This document shows, piece after piece, positions 36,601-48,600 of a stretch of 64,000 nucleotides of DNA (position 1 is its first letter; every line of letters starts with the position of its first letter). A program made the translations under genes and the position numbers. The notes under the pieces are model-generated. The model worked only from the letters and a program-made list of their open reading frames with translations, did no database searches and was not told the DNA's origin. Source of the stretch: Bufo bufo (lineage: Eukaryota > Chordata > Amphibia > Anura > Bufonidae); contig NC_053393.1 of the NCBI RefSeq assembly GCF_905171765.1, positions 67,487,371 to 67,551,370 of the forward strand, read 5' to 3'.

Positions 36601-39600
36601 TCAGAGTTCGGAGGAAGAGGCAGTGGTGAGACCGAGCCAACAGCGTAGCAAAAGAGGGAGCAGTGGGCAAAATCAGAACACCCGCCGCCAAGAGACTCCG
36701 CCTGCTACTGACCGCCGCCATCTGGGACCGAGCACCCCAAAGGCAGCTTCAAGGAGTTCCCTGGCATGGCACTTCTTCAAACAATGTGCTGACGACAAGA
36801 CCCGAGTGGTTTGCACGCTGTGCCATCAGAGCCTGAAGCGAGGCATTAACGTTCTGAACCTTAGCACAACCTGCATGACCAGGCACCTGCATGCAAAGCA
36901 TGAACTGCAGTGGAGTAAACACCTTAAAAACAAGGAAGTCACTCAGGCTCCCCCTGCTACCTCTTCTGCTGCTGCCGCCTCGGCCTCTTCTGCTGCTGCC
37001 GCCGCCTCGGCCTCTTCTGCTGCTGCTGCCACCGCCTCGGCCTCTTCTGCTGCTGCTGCCACCGCCTCGGCCTCTTCTGCTGCTGCTGCCACCGCCTCGG
37101 CCTCTTCCTCTGCCTCTGGAGGAACGTTGGCACCTGCCGCCCAGCAAACATGGGATGTACCACCAACACCACCACCTGCGTCACCAAGCATCTCAACCAT
37201 GTCACACGGCAGCGTTCAGCTCTCCATCTCACAAACATTTGAGAGAAAGCGTAAATTCTCACCTAGCCACCCTCGATCCCTGGCCCTGAATGCCAGCATT
37301 TCTAAACTACTGGCCTATGAAATGCTGTCATTTAGGCTGGTGGACACACACAGCTTCAAACAGCTCATGTCACTTGCTGTCCCACAGTATGTTGTTCCCA
37401 GCCGGCACTACTTCTCCAAGAGAGCCGTGCCTTCCCTGCACAAACAAGTGTCCGATAAAATCAAGTGTGCACTGCGCAACGCCATCTGTGGCAAGGTCCA
37501 CCTAACAACAGATACGTGGACCAGTAAGCACGGCCAGGGACGCTATATCTCCCTAACTGCACACTGGGTAAATGTAGTGGCGGCTGGGCCCCAGACGGAG
37601 AGCTGTTTGGCGCACGTCCTTCCGCCGCCAAGGATCGCAGGGCAACATTCTTTGCCTCCTGTCTCCTCCTCCTCCTACTCAGCTTCCTCCTCCTCTTCTT
37701 CCACCTGCTCATCCAGTCAGCCACACACCTTCACCACCAACTTCAGCACAGCCCGGGGTAAACGTCAGCAGGCCATTCTGAAACTCATATGTTTGGGGGA
37801 CAGGCCCCACACCGCACAGGAGTTGTGGCGGGGTATAGAACAACAGACCGACGAGTGGTTGCTGCCGGTGAGCCTCAAGCCCGGCCTGGTGGTGTGCGAT
37901 AATGGGCGAAATCTCGTTGCAGCTCTGGGACATCCCTTGCCTGGCGCATGTGCTGAATTTGGTGGTGCAGAAGTTCATTCGCAACTACCCCGACATGTCA
38001 GAGCTGCTGCATAAAGTGCGGGCCGTCTGTTCGCGCTTCCGGCGTTCACACCCTGCCGCTGCTCGCCTGTCTGCGCTACAGCGTAACTTCGGCCTTCCCG
38101 CTCACCGCCTCATATGCGACGTACCCACCAGGTGGAACTCCACCTTGCATATGCTGGACAGACTGTGCGAGCAGCAGCAGGCCATAGTGGAGTTTCAGCT
38201 GCAGCACGCACGGGTCAGTCGCACTGCGGATCAGACCCACTTCACCACCAATGACTGGGCCTCCATGCGAGACCTGTGTGCCCTGTTGCGTTGTTTCGAG
38301 TACTCCACCAACATGGCCAGTGGCGATGACGCCGTTATCAGCGTTACAATACCACTTTTATGTCTCCTTGAGAAAACACTTAGGGCGATGATGGAAGAGG
38401 AGGTGGCCCAGGAGGAGGAGGAGGAGGAAGAGGGGTCATTTTTAGCACTTTCAGGCCAGTCTCTTTGAAGTGACTCAGAGGGGGGTTTTTTGCAACACCA
38501 GAGGCCAGGTACAAATGTGGCCAGACAGGGCCCACTACTGGAGGACGAGGATGAGGAGGAGGTGGAGGAGGATTAGGATGAAGCATGTTCACAGCGGGGT
38601 GGCACCCAAAGCAGCTCGGGCCCATCACTGGTGCGTGGCTGGGGAGAAACACAGGACGATGACGATACGCCTCCCACAGAGGACAGCTTGTCCTTACCTC
38701 TGGGCAGCCTGGCACACATGAGCGACTACATGCTGCAGTGCCTGCGCAACGACAGCAGAGTTGCCCACATTTTAACGTGTGCGGAATACTGGGTTGCCAC
38801 CCTGCTGGATCCCCGGTACAAAGACAATGTGCCCACCTTACTTCCTACACTGGAGCGTGATAGGAAGATGCGCGAGTACAAGCGCACGTTGGTAGACGCG
38901 CTACTGAGAGCATTCCCAAATGTCACAGGGGAACCAGTGGAAGCCCAAGGCGAAGGCAGAGGAGGAGCAAGAGGTCGCCAACGCAGCTGTGTCACGGCCA
39001 GCTCCTCTGAGGGCAGGGTTAGCATGGCAGGGATGTGGAAAAGTTTTGTCACCACGCCACAGCTAACTGCACCACCACCTGATACGGAACGTGTTAGCAG
39101 GAGGCAACATTTCACTAACATGGTGGAACAGTACCTGTGCACACCCCTCCACGTACTGACTGATGGTTCGGCCCCATTCAACTTCTGGGTCTCCAAATTG
39201 TCCACGTGGCCAGAGCTAGCCTTTTATGCCTTGGAGGTGCTGGCCTGCCCAGCGGCCAGCGTTTTGTCTGAACGTGTATTCAGCACGGCAGGGGGCGTCA
39301 TTACAGACAAACGCAGCCGCCTGTCTACAGCCAATGTGGACAAGCTGACGTTCATAAAAATGAACCAGACATGGATCCCACAGGACCTGTCCATCCCTTG
39401 TGCAGATTAGACATTAACTACCTCCCCTTAACAATATATTATTCTACTCCAGGGCACTTCCTCATTCAATCCTATTTTTATTTTCATTTTACCATTATAT
39501 TGCGGGGCAACCCAAAGTTGAATGAACCTCTCCTCTGTCTGGGTGCCGGGGCCTAAATGTGTGACAGTGGCCTGTTCCAGTGGTGGGTGACGTGAAGCCT

Positions 39601-42600
39601 GATTCTCTGCTATGACATGAAGACAGATTCTGCGCTGACATAAGGCCAGATTCTCTGTTACGGGACCTCTCTCCTCTGCCTAGGTGCCTGGGCCTAAATG
39701 TGTGACAGTGGCCTGTTCCAGTGGTGGGTGACGTGAAGCCTGATTCTCTGCTATGACATGAAGACAGATTCTGTGCTGACATAAGGCCAGATTCTCTGTT
39801 ACGGGACCTCTCTCCTCTGCCTGGGTGCCTGGGCCTAAATATGTGACAGTGGCCTGTTCCAGTGGTGGGTGACGTGAAGCCTGATTCTCTGCTATGACAT
39901 GAAGACAGATTCTGCGCTGACATAAGGCCAGATTCTCTGTTACGGGACCGCTCTCCTCTGTCTGGGTGCCGGGGCCTAAATATGTGACAGTGGCCTGTTC
40001 CAGTGGTGGGTGACGTGAAGCCTGATTCTCTGCTATGACATGAAGACAGATTCTGCGCTGACATAAGGCCAGATTCTCTGTTACGGGACCTCTCTCCTCT
40101 GCCTGGGCCTAAATATGTGACAGTGGCCTGTTCCAGTGGTGGGTGACGTGAAGCCTGATTCTCTGCTATGACATGAAGACAGATTCTGCGCTGACATAAG
40201 GCCAGATTCTCTGTTACGGGACCTCTCTCCTCTGCCTGGGTCTAAATGTGTGACAGTGGCCTGTTCCAGTGGTGGGTGACGTGAAGCCTGATTCTCTGCT
40301 ATGACATGAAGACAGATTCTGCGCTGACATAAGGCCAGATTCTCTGTTACGGGACCTCTCTCCTCTGTCTGGGTGCCGGGGCCTAAATATGTGACAGTGG
40401 CCTCTTCCAGTGGTGGGTGACATGAAGCCAGATTCTCTGCTATGGCATGAAGAGACTGATTCTCTGCTGACATGAAGCCAGATTCTTTGCTATGGCATGA
40501 AGAGACTGATTCTCTGCTGACGTGAAGCCAGATTCTCTGCTATGGGACCTCTGTCCAATTGATATTGGGTCATTTTTATTTTTTTTATTTTTATTTTAAT
40601 TCATTTCCCTATCCACATTTGTTTGCAGGGGATTTACCTACATGTTGCTGCCTTTTGCAGCCCTCTAGCTCTTTCCTGGGCTGTTTTACAGCCTTTTTAG
40701 TGCCCAAAAGTTCGGGTCCCCATTGACTTCAATGGGGTTCGGGTTCGGGACGAAGTTCGGTTCGGGTTCGGATCCCGAACATTTCCGGGAAGTTCGGCCG
40801 AACTTCTCGAACCCGAACATCCAGGTGTTCGCTCAACTCTACTGATAACCCTTAGGCCCCTTTCACACGGGCGAGTATTCCGCGCGGATGCGATGCGTGA
40901 GGTGAACGCATTGCACCTGCACTGAATACCGACCCATTCATTTCTATGGGGCTGTTCAGATGAGCGGTGATTTTCACGCATCACTTGTGCGTTGCATGAA
41001 AATCGCAGCATGCTCTATATTCTGCTTTTTTTACGCAACGCAGGCCCCAAAGAAGTGAATGGGTTTGCGTGAAAATCGCAAGCATTCGCAAGCAAGTGCG
41101 GATGCGGTTCGATTTTCACGCACGGTTGCTAGGAGACGATCGGGATGGAGACCCGATCATTATTATTTTCCCTTATAACATGGTTATAAGGGAAAATAAT
41201 AACATTCTGAATACAGAATGCATAGTAAAACAGCGCTGGAGGGGTTAAAAATAATAATAATAATTTAACTCACCTTAGTCCACTTGATCGCGTAGCCAGG
41301 CATCTCCTTCTGTCTCCTTTGTTGAATAGGACCTGTGGTGAGCATTAATTACAGGAACAGGACCTTTGATGACGTCACTCCGGTCATCACATGGTACGTC
41401 ACATGATCTTTTACCATGGTGATGGATCATGTGATGACCAGAGTGACGTCATCAAAGGTCCTGTTCCTGTAATTAATGCTCACCACAGGTCCTATTCAAC
41501 AAAGGAGACAGAAGGAGATGCCGGGCTACGCGATCAAGTGGACTAAGGTGAGTTAAATTATTATTATTATTTTTAACCCCTCCAGCGCTGTTTTACTATG
41601 CATTCTGTATTCAGAATGCTATTATTTTCCCTTATAACCATGTTATAAGGGAAAATAATACAATCTACAGAACACCGATCCCAAGCCCAAACTTCTGTGA
41701 AGAAGTTCGGGTTTGGGTACCAAACATGCGATTTTTCTCAAGAGAGTGCAAAACGCATTACAATGTTTTGCACTCGCGCGGAAAAATCGCGGGTGTTCCC
41801 GCAACGCACCCGCACATTTTCCCGCAACGCCCGTGTGAACCCAGCCTTACTGTCAACTTACTAGGACCATGTAGTACCGTTCCACATCAGCCTTGACATC
41901 AAGATTACCTTGTTTCTGATGTATGGAATTGAAGTACCGCTTTGTCCAAGGTATCGATCTATGCGGATTCTTCTGCGCAGAGGGTTTTGCAGGTAAAAGG
42001 CTGTTTGGAGTTCGCCCCGGCCGGTAGCGAAACTCCGATTACACTCACGCTCGCAAAGGGAGCCGGTGACGTCACCACTTTGAGCTACGGGCTGCTGTAA
42101 GCACCCAAAAACTCTGCTCTTCATCAGGGAATCATTCGGGTGCTATTGATGGCCTCCTTTTATTGTCCCTGCTTTCGATGTTAATTACCTCCAGCGTCAC
42201 AAATCCGATAGTTTTTCTATTCAAAACCAAATAACTTGTATTTAAACCCTTTGGAACCAATGTATTCATATTGAAATTCCATTGTGTTTCTTTTTTTTAG
42301 ACATACTTTTATTATAGTCTCCTCCCCGTGTATCCATTTTAACTATTTCTAGCCCAAAAAATGAAGACCCCTCAAACTTCCCATTATGTTTTTCTCTAAA
42401 GTGCCTTGAAAGAGGATGCCCTTCAGATTTTTTGTTAATATTATACAGATGTTCACTTTTTTTAACTGTCTCTTTGTACGTCCAATATACAGTTTTTCAC
42501 ATGGACACTTTATTGCATAAATAACTCCTTTTGTACTGCACGTTATATAGTCTCTGATGCTATACTCATATGTGCCGTCCCCATTTGTTATCTGCGTCAG

Positions 42601-45600
42601 TTTAGTAGTGTTCTTCTGCGATTTCTTGCATGCCATGCACTTTTTGCATGGAAAAAAATCCTTTTAGCAGATATTTATCGTTTTCTTTTTTAAAAGGGGG
42701 TTGTACTCTTCACTGTTTACCTGCTCACTGTTAGTTATGCAGCCACAACCAGGTGTAATTACAGCTCCTCTGTCCATTCACTCTGTCCCATTCAAGTGAA
42801 TGGGAAGAAGGAGCTGTAATTACGCCTGCACGGCGAGCAGGTTAACAGGAGCGCTGAGTTTTCTTCAAACAGCTGAGGATAGGTCATCAACACCGGAAAC
42901 TGAACTCCTCCTTTAAGAGTAAAACCTTTGTCAGTGACCTGGACAACTAGATTTACATATGGGCAGATACACATCATATACTGGTTTCCATTTTTGTAAA
43001 GTGGGAAAAGTAAAGCAATCGTTATTATGGCCGATACTGATGTAGAAGTTATTGCATCTTTCAAATGTATTATCATCAGAAGGACTGACGCAGCTTTCTG
43101 CATTTTCCCCCCAGTACTGTAGTCACGGCATTGACCACTTCCTCCACTACAACTATAGTCACATCCGGCCGAGGGCATTAGCTCCTGTACAACACATCAG
43201 CATTATACACTCACTTAGGCTGGGCTCATGCTTACGTTTTTTTGTTTTGCAGATTTATTTTTGCTATGTTCCCACAAACATCGTGGCTGCAGTTATTAAA
43301 GGAGACAGGACTGATCCATTGACCTGTAATGGATCTGTCACGTATCCAATATATTTTTTACAAGAAAGCACAACACAGAAGACTACACTTTTCCGGCTGT
43401 CACAAAGGAACAATGTAGCACAGCGGGTGTGTACCCCACTGTGGTAATGAACGGATTTGACTTTGGGCTACTCCTGAGGACATTATAAGTGGTCTCCTGG
43501 TTTTCCCCCCATTACCCCCATACAGGGATCTGGACTTCACTGCAGAGGCCACCAAGCTGTTACCTCCAGGAGTGGTCTCCATTCAGAGGCTGCTTACCTA
43601 GGTGGGTCAAGAGATGGCACCAAGGGGACAGGCAGTAGCCTGGTCAGGGGGTGAGCCAAGGTCAAGACAGGCAGAGCTTGTACAATACAGCGAAACAGGC
43701 AACAGGTCAGGAAAGGTTACACAGGAAAAATACAGTAATCAGGCAGAGGTCAGAACAGACAGCACCGGGTCAATACGGTTAAAGAGGACCTTTCATCTGT
43801 TTAACCCTAGTCTAATTAGGGTCATACCTTATAGGGCGGCCCCCACTGATGTCATCGCACTTTCAATCAGAGCGCACTGCTCATAGCCAGGGAGAATGAG
43901 CTCTGATTGGATGCGCTCACAGCCAAGGAGAAAAGAACCGCTCCAGTCTCCGCCTAGTATAACCAAGTCGTCTAATTAGAATATAAGGCGCCGAAATCAA
44001 CGTGGGACAACCGCGGACGAGCGGGGGGGGGGGGGGGGGTAGTCTTTGAAAAAAAAAGTGCGATGACATCAGTGGGGGCCGCCCTATAAGGTAAGACCCT
44101 AATTAGACTAGGGCTAAACAGATGAAAGGTCCTCTTTAACAGGCACAGAAGGTCAGAAAACACAATAGCGGCACACCTTCGCAGGAACTAGCCAAGCTAG
44201 GAATCTTATTGCTTAAGCACCCTCTCATAGGAGAAGGTGCCATACATATTCCAAGAAATTCTGTCACAGACGGTGACAGATTAGTGAATGTGCGTACTGG
44301 CCCTTTAAGAGCCAGCGAGACCTTGCACACCTTATGGGAGCACACACAAGCAAGAAAGGGAGAAAGAAGCTGTGGAAATAATCCAAAAGTAGAAATGTCC
44401 AGCAGGCGTATCTTAAATTTAAAATACTGCAAGCTTTATTTCTATAGAAAAGACTTCAATGACCACGGACACACAGATATCATGGGTTCCGTTTTTTTTT
44501 TTTTTTTTTTTACAGAATCAGATTTGTAACGCTCCCTTTCACTTATACAGGTCGGCGAGTTTATCGTCAAGTTTTATTAGCCAGCGAGTCTAGAGCCTTA
44601 CAAAAGTCCAAAGAAGACATCTTACCCTGCGGCTGGAAAACCAGAACTTGCGCTCGTGATAGGTGGACAGGTAGACCGCATACATCATGCCGCTCGTAAC
44701 CGTTACAAGGCAGCCAACAAAGAGCTTTGCAAACCGCTGCAGTGCGACACCTAGGAAAAAGAGGAAGGCATGACATGTATGAAACGGAGATTCCTTCCTG
44801 TGCCCTGATCTCTGGGATTGGGGTAGGTTGTGCCATGTATGCCATGAACCACCTCTAAACACCTCTGCCCGCGCATATACAGAAAGATGTGGAGGATGGG
44901 AAATCGGCAGTAAGAATGTACCGTATGGTTGGCGCACCCATTAATATGAATGATTCAGCCTTGGGGGGGGGGGGGGGGGCAAGACAAGAATAAGGCACAC
45001 TGCAAAGTGTGAATTGAACCATTAATTTTAATGGATCCTCTTCAGCCAATGTGGTGATGGGTCCACAAGAGACACGTCACTACTGAAGCCAGTGGTTGGC
45101 TGAAGAGGATCAGGTGACCATGTCCATGCCAGGGAGGAAGACAACAAATACTGGACCGCAAGATGGAGACGCGAGAGCCAGCGGGAAGGACCGGAGCTTT
45201 TAGAAATTCTGTATTCCAGGACAACCCCTTGTCCAGGTGTCCAAAGCAATGGATACCAATATTCACATGCTACTGAAGTAGGGGCTCCAAAAATCAAGAC
45301 CCTTAACCCGTTAATGACCACCCACTATCTTTTGTTGTCACTCTTTAATAGGAAGCAGAGCGCTTCTGCGAGTGTGCCTGTTCTACAGACCAACTGTAGC
45401 TAACAGCAAACTTTTGCTGTACAGCGAGGATCGGAGGTAGATCCAAGCGCAACTGTTAACCCTTTGATTACTGCAGTCTGTGACCGCGGCATGATCAAAG
45501 GGTATTTTCGCCTCTTTTTGGGTCCCGTTGGTCTGATCATAAGCCCTCTGCAGTCAGCCATGGGCACCTAGAAATGACCCCAGGACCATACATTCAGTAA

Positions 45601-48600
45601 TCCTGCTGTTAGGCCACACGGTCATCTTAACCACAGCCTGTGCCATAGAGCATAATGTATTAGCATACAGGAGTATGCGAATACAGTATAAGTATAAAAG
45701 AATTCCTTAAAGGGGTTGTCAGAGTTATTTTTTTGTTCTTTCCATGTTCCTAACTAAGCAAATATAACAGCTTTCCAATTCACTCACTTTATCTCCGGTG
45801 ACTGGTTTCTCAGATTTCACTGAGGGTCACATGACCTGTGATGTCAGCTTCTCTCCCTGCTCTGATAAAGGCCTGTAAACCAGAAGTCACTGTGCTGGCC
45901 ACGCCCCCCTTCACTGCCTGCTGCTCTGTCCTAGGATTCTTAACCCTTTCAGCTGCACAGAGTCAGGGCTGAAGTGTTTACTGTGTAGCTGCAGGCAGTG
46001 AGGAGACAAATGCTGGGCACAGGAGCTGAAAGAGAAGTTCTGCAGAGCATTGCAGGTAGGAGGAAGATCCTGTGTGTATTAGCAGTGTCATTATATAAGT
46101 GGAACTTGTAGTTCTACACTTAAAAGTTGCTGTTTTCTCCCAGCTTTAGGGCAGCTCTTGTAACCACTCCCTTAGCAGTGTCATTATACAGCTGGGACTT
46201 GTAGTCCTACACATACAACATGCTGCAGAGTCTCCCAGCAGGCAGACATGTCACTCAGGACAGCTCTTGTATCCACTCCCTTAGCAGAGCAGGGGGAGGG
46301 GCAGAGATTGTTTTTATTGCATGTAAACAAAGGGCCAGAAAAGAACTGGGAAATGAGGGAAAATATATATTTTTTTTTTTTTTGCATAAAACTTGCTTAG
46401 CTCAGTTATATATCAGATATTCAGTGCTATATTAATTTTTTTTCATAACTCTGATAACCCCTTTAAAGGGGATTTTTTTTTAAATGTACCGCAATAACTT
46501 TTCTTTAAAAAAAAGCTCACCAGAAAATAGGTATCTACAGGACAAAATAACCAATTTAACAGGTTATTCAGTGGGAGATACGTACTGCATAAACAATAAA
46601 GTAAAAAAGGCTGTGTCAAAAAACACTTTCTATATTTGCTATGAAAAAAATGTTTCTCTCTGATTATATCTACAGTGCTGCCCATAATTATTCATACCCC
46701 TGGCAAATTTTGACTTAAAGTTACTTTTATTCAACCAGCAAGTTTGCTCAAATGTAAATAAAAGCTGAGAAAAGTTTTTTTCCACAATAATGCCTCTTGT
46801 ACATCGTCTTATTATCTTTTGGGAGACACCTATGTCATTTCCCGTCAAAAAATTACTTGCTGGTTGAATAAAAGTGACTTTAAGTCAAAATTTGCCAGGG
46901 GTATGACTAATTATGGGCAGCACTGACTGTATATAGAGAGAAAAAGAGAGACCGTAATTTATACGTACTCGCAAACAGCACCAAAAAAAATTTTTTATAT
47001 TTCTACTGCATAAAATTAGACATTATACAGTCATGTCAATAAACAAAAAAAATAATCCGGTAATAATTACAGCTGCTTAAACATGGAGAGGCAAAAACTG
47101 AAAATAATAGGGGTTAAAGTGGTTATGCCAACTAACAGGTTGCAGAGCGATCGCTGGACCCCTGACGATCCCAAGAACAGGGTGTTCCCACCCTGATGGA
47201 GACTGCTAAAAAAAATTCCTTTGGTAAAAGCAACTTGTGGGTGCCACTGTAACCTATAAGAGCCCCCCAAACCCTGGTCAGAGGGCCCACTATGTGTTCC
47301 AGTCAATGCTTGCCTCTGGTGAAGAGAATAAAACTGTAAAGCAGATCAGCTGATCCTCCTCGGCCAATCATCAAGAGGGACAGGCTGATTACAGAGGGCA
47401 CTACTGACCGGGTACAGGTATCGGGGCGCTGGTCAATGGGTGCAAGAGCACCCAGCAGCTTAATATCATGGCGGAATTAAATAGGCCGCTCTCAATGACA
47501 GATTTTTGTTCCTAGAAATTGCTGAAGTGTAACGAGCTGGATATCTAGAGCTCAGATGTACAATCGGTGGTCTGTGTCTGCAGAGAAAGGCCCCGTAAGG
47601 TGAGAGGCACCTGCTACTCCTTCTTAAATGACATGAGGCAGTGTATAGGGCGAGTGTGGGCGTCACACACAGATACAACTATGCCACATAACTACAGGAT
47701 GTATACAATTACAGGGGGGGGGGGGGTCGTGGAAACATGAGAAGAGAATTCAGCAGCTAAATGGATGAATTAGGCTCCATATTTGCTCTATAGGCGTATC
47801 CCTGCAAGAAATGTGGGGTTTTCCAGAGAAAACGGGGCCCCTAAGCTGTAGCCTTGCTCTAAACGACGTCTTCTGACATAATACGGATCCGTGAGGGCTT
47901 CACAGAGGTCCCTCACGTGGTGGCGAGTGGTCGGTCTATGATGTATACCGTGTAGAATACGTAAAGAAGACGACTTACATTTTGCAGATTTTCCTGCTTT
48001 TCTATCGTCTTTGGTATTTTTGTCCTGCTCGCCGTCCTGAGGTTCTGATGAAGGAGCCTTTCTTCTCTGCCTCAGCTCTTCTTCTTGAGAACCTTAAAGC
48101 AAAAGAAAGGGAACTTTTATCACGTAGACAAAGAAGGCATTGATCTGGCCAGACCGATCTAGGTAATTCTAGCAAGACCAGGGTGACTGGCGAGGCTCGC
48201 CCATGTCCAGCGCTGTCTGCACAGCAGGACCGGGGAGGCATTTCTCCACTGTTATTCCTCCTGAAAATGTACAAATAAACGAAAGGGAATCCATCAGGAG
48301 CTTCATGCTGCTCAGAAAATGGACAGCACAAAGTCCCGACAACTGTAAGGGTCCATTCAGACGTCCGTAGAATGGGTCCGGATCCGTTTCCGCAGAAGGT
48401 GCAGACCCATTCATTTTCAATGGGGAGCCGAAAAAAATGCAGACAGCACACAGTGTGCTGTTCGCATACGCATTTCCGGTCTGCGGCTCCAGAAAAAAAA
48501 TATAGCATGTCCTATTCTTGTCCGTAGCAGCTCTATTAAGTGCCGGCGATGTGCGGCGTCAGTGTTTTGCGGAGCGCAAAACACTACGGATGTCTAAATG

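Larger units (their letters stand above)
34639..40841 (+). mobile_element. hAT transposon, 6.2 kb, with 8-bp target duplication
   Basis: The target duplication CTGATAAC is perfect at 34631-34638 and 40842-40849. The left terminus TAGGGATGAGCGAACCC is inverted at the right end as GGTGTTCGCTCAACTCTA. Subterminal regions are packed with CGAACCCGAAC repeats. The element contains a decayed BED-type transposase (35918-39410), a 78-bp tandem array upstream of it and a 141-bp minisatellite downstream. An 8-bp duplication and TAG-type ends fit the hAT superfamily. Confidence 0.93.

Noticed and set aside
36749..37289. Frames rich in Pro/Leu or Arg/Gly overlapping the hAT transposase
   Set aside because: Shadow frames of the Ala/Ser-coding 30-bp repeat.
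39495..40473. 189- and 130-codon minus-strand frames with 47-residue repeats
   Set aside because: Translation of the 141-bp minisatellite; 141 = 3 x 47, so the frame stays open by arithmetic.
42792..43447. 128- and 131-codon frames in intron 3
   Set aside because: Opposite-strand overlapping frames in MITE-bearing intronic sequence, without family motifs or splice-consistent context.
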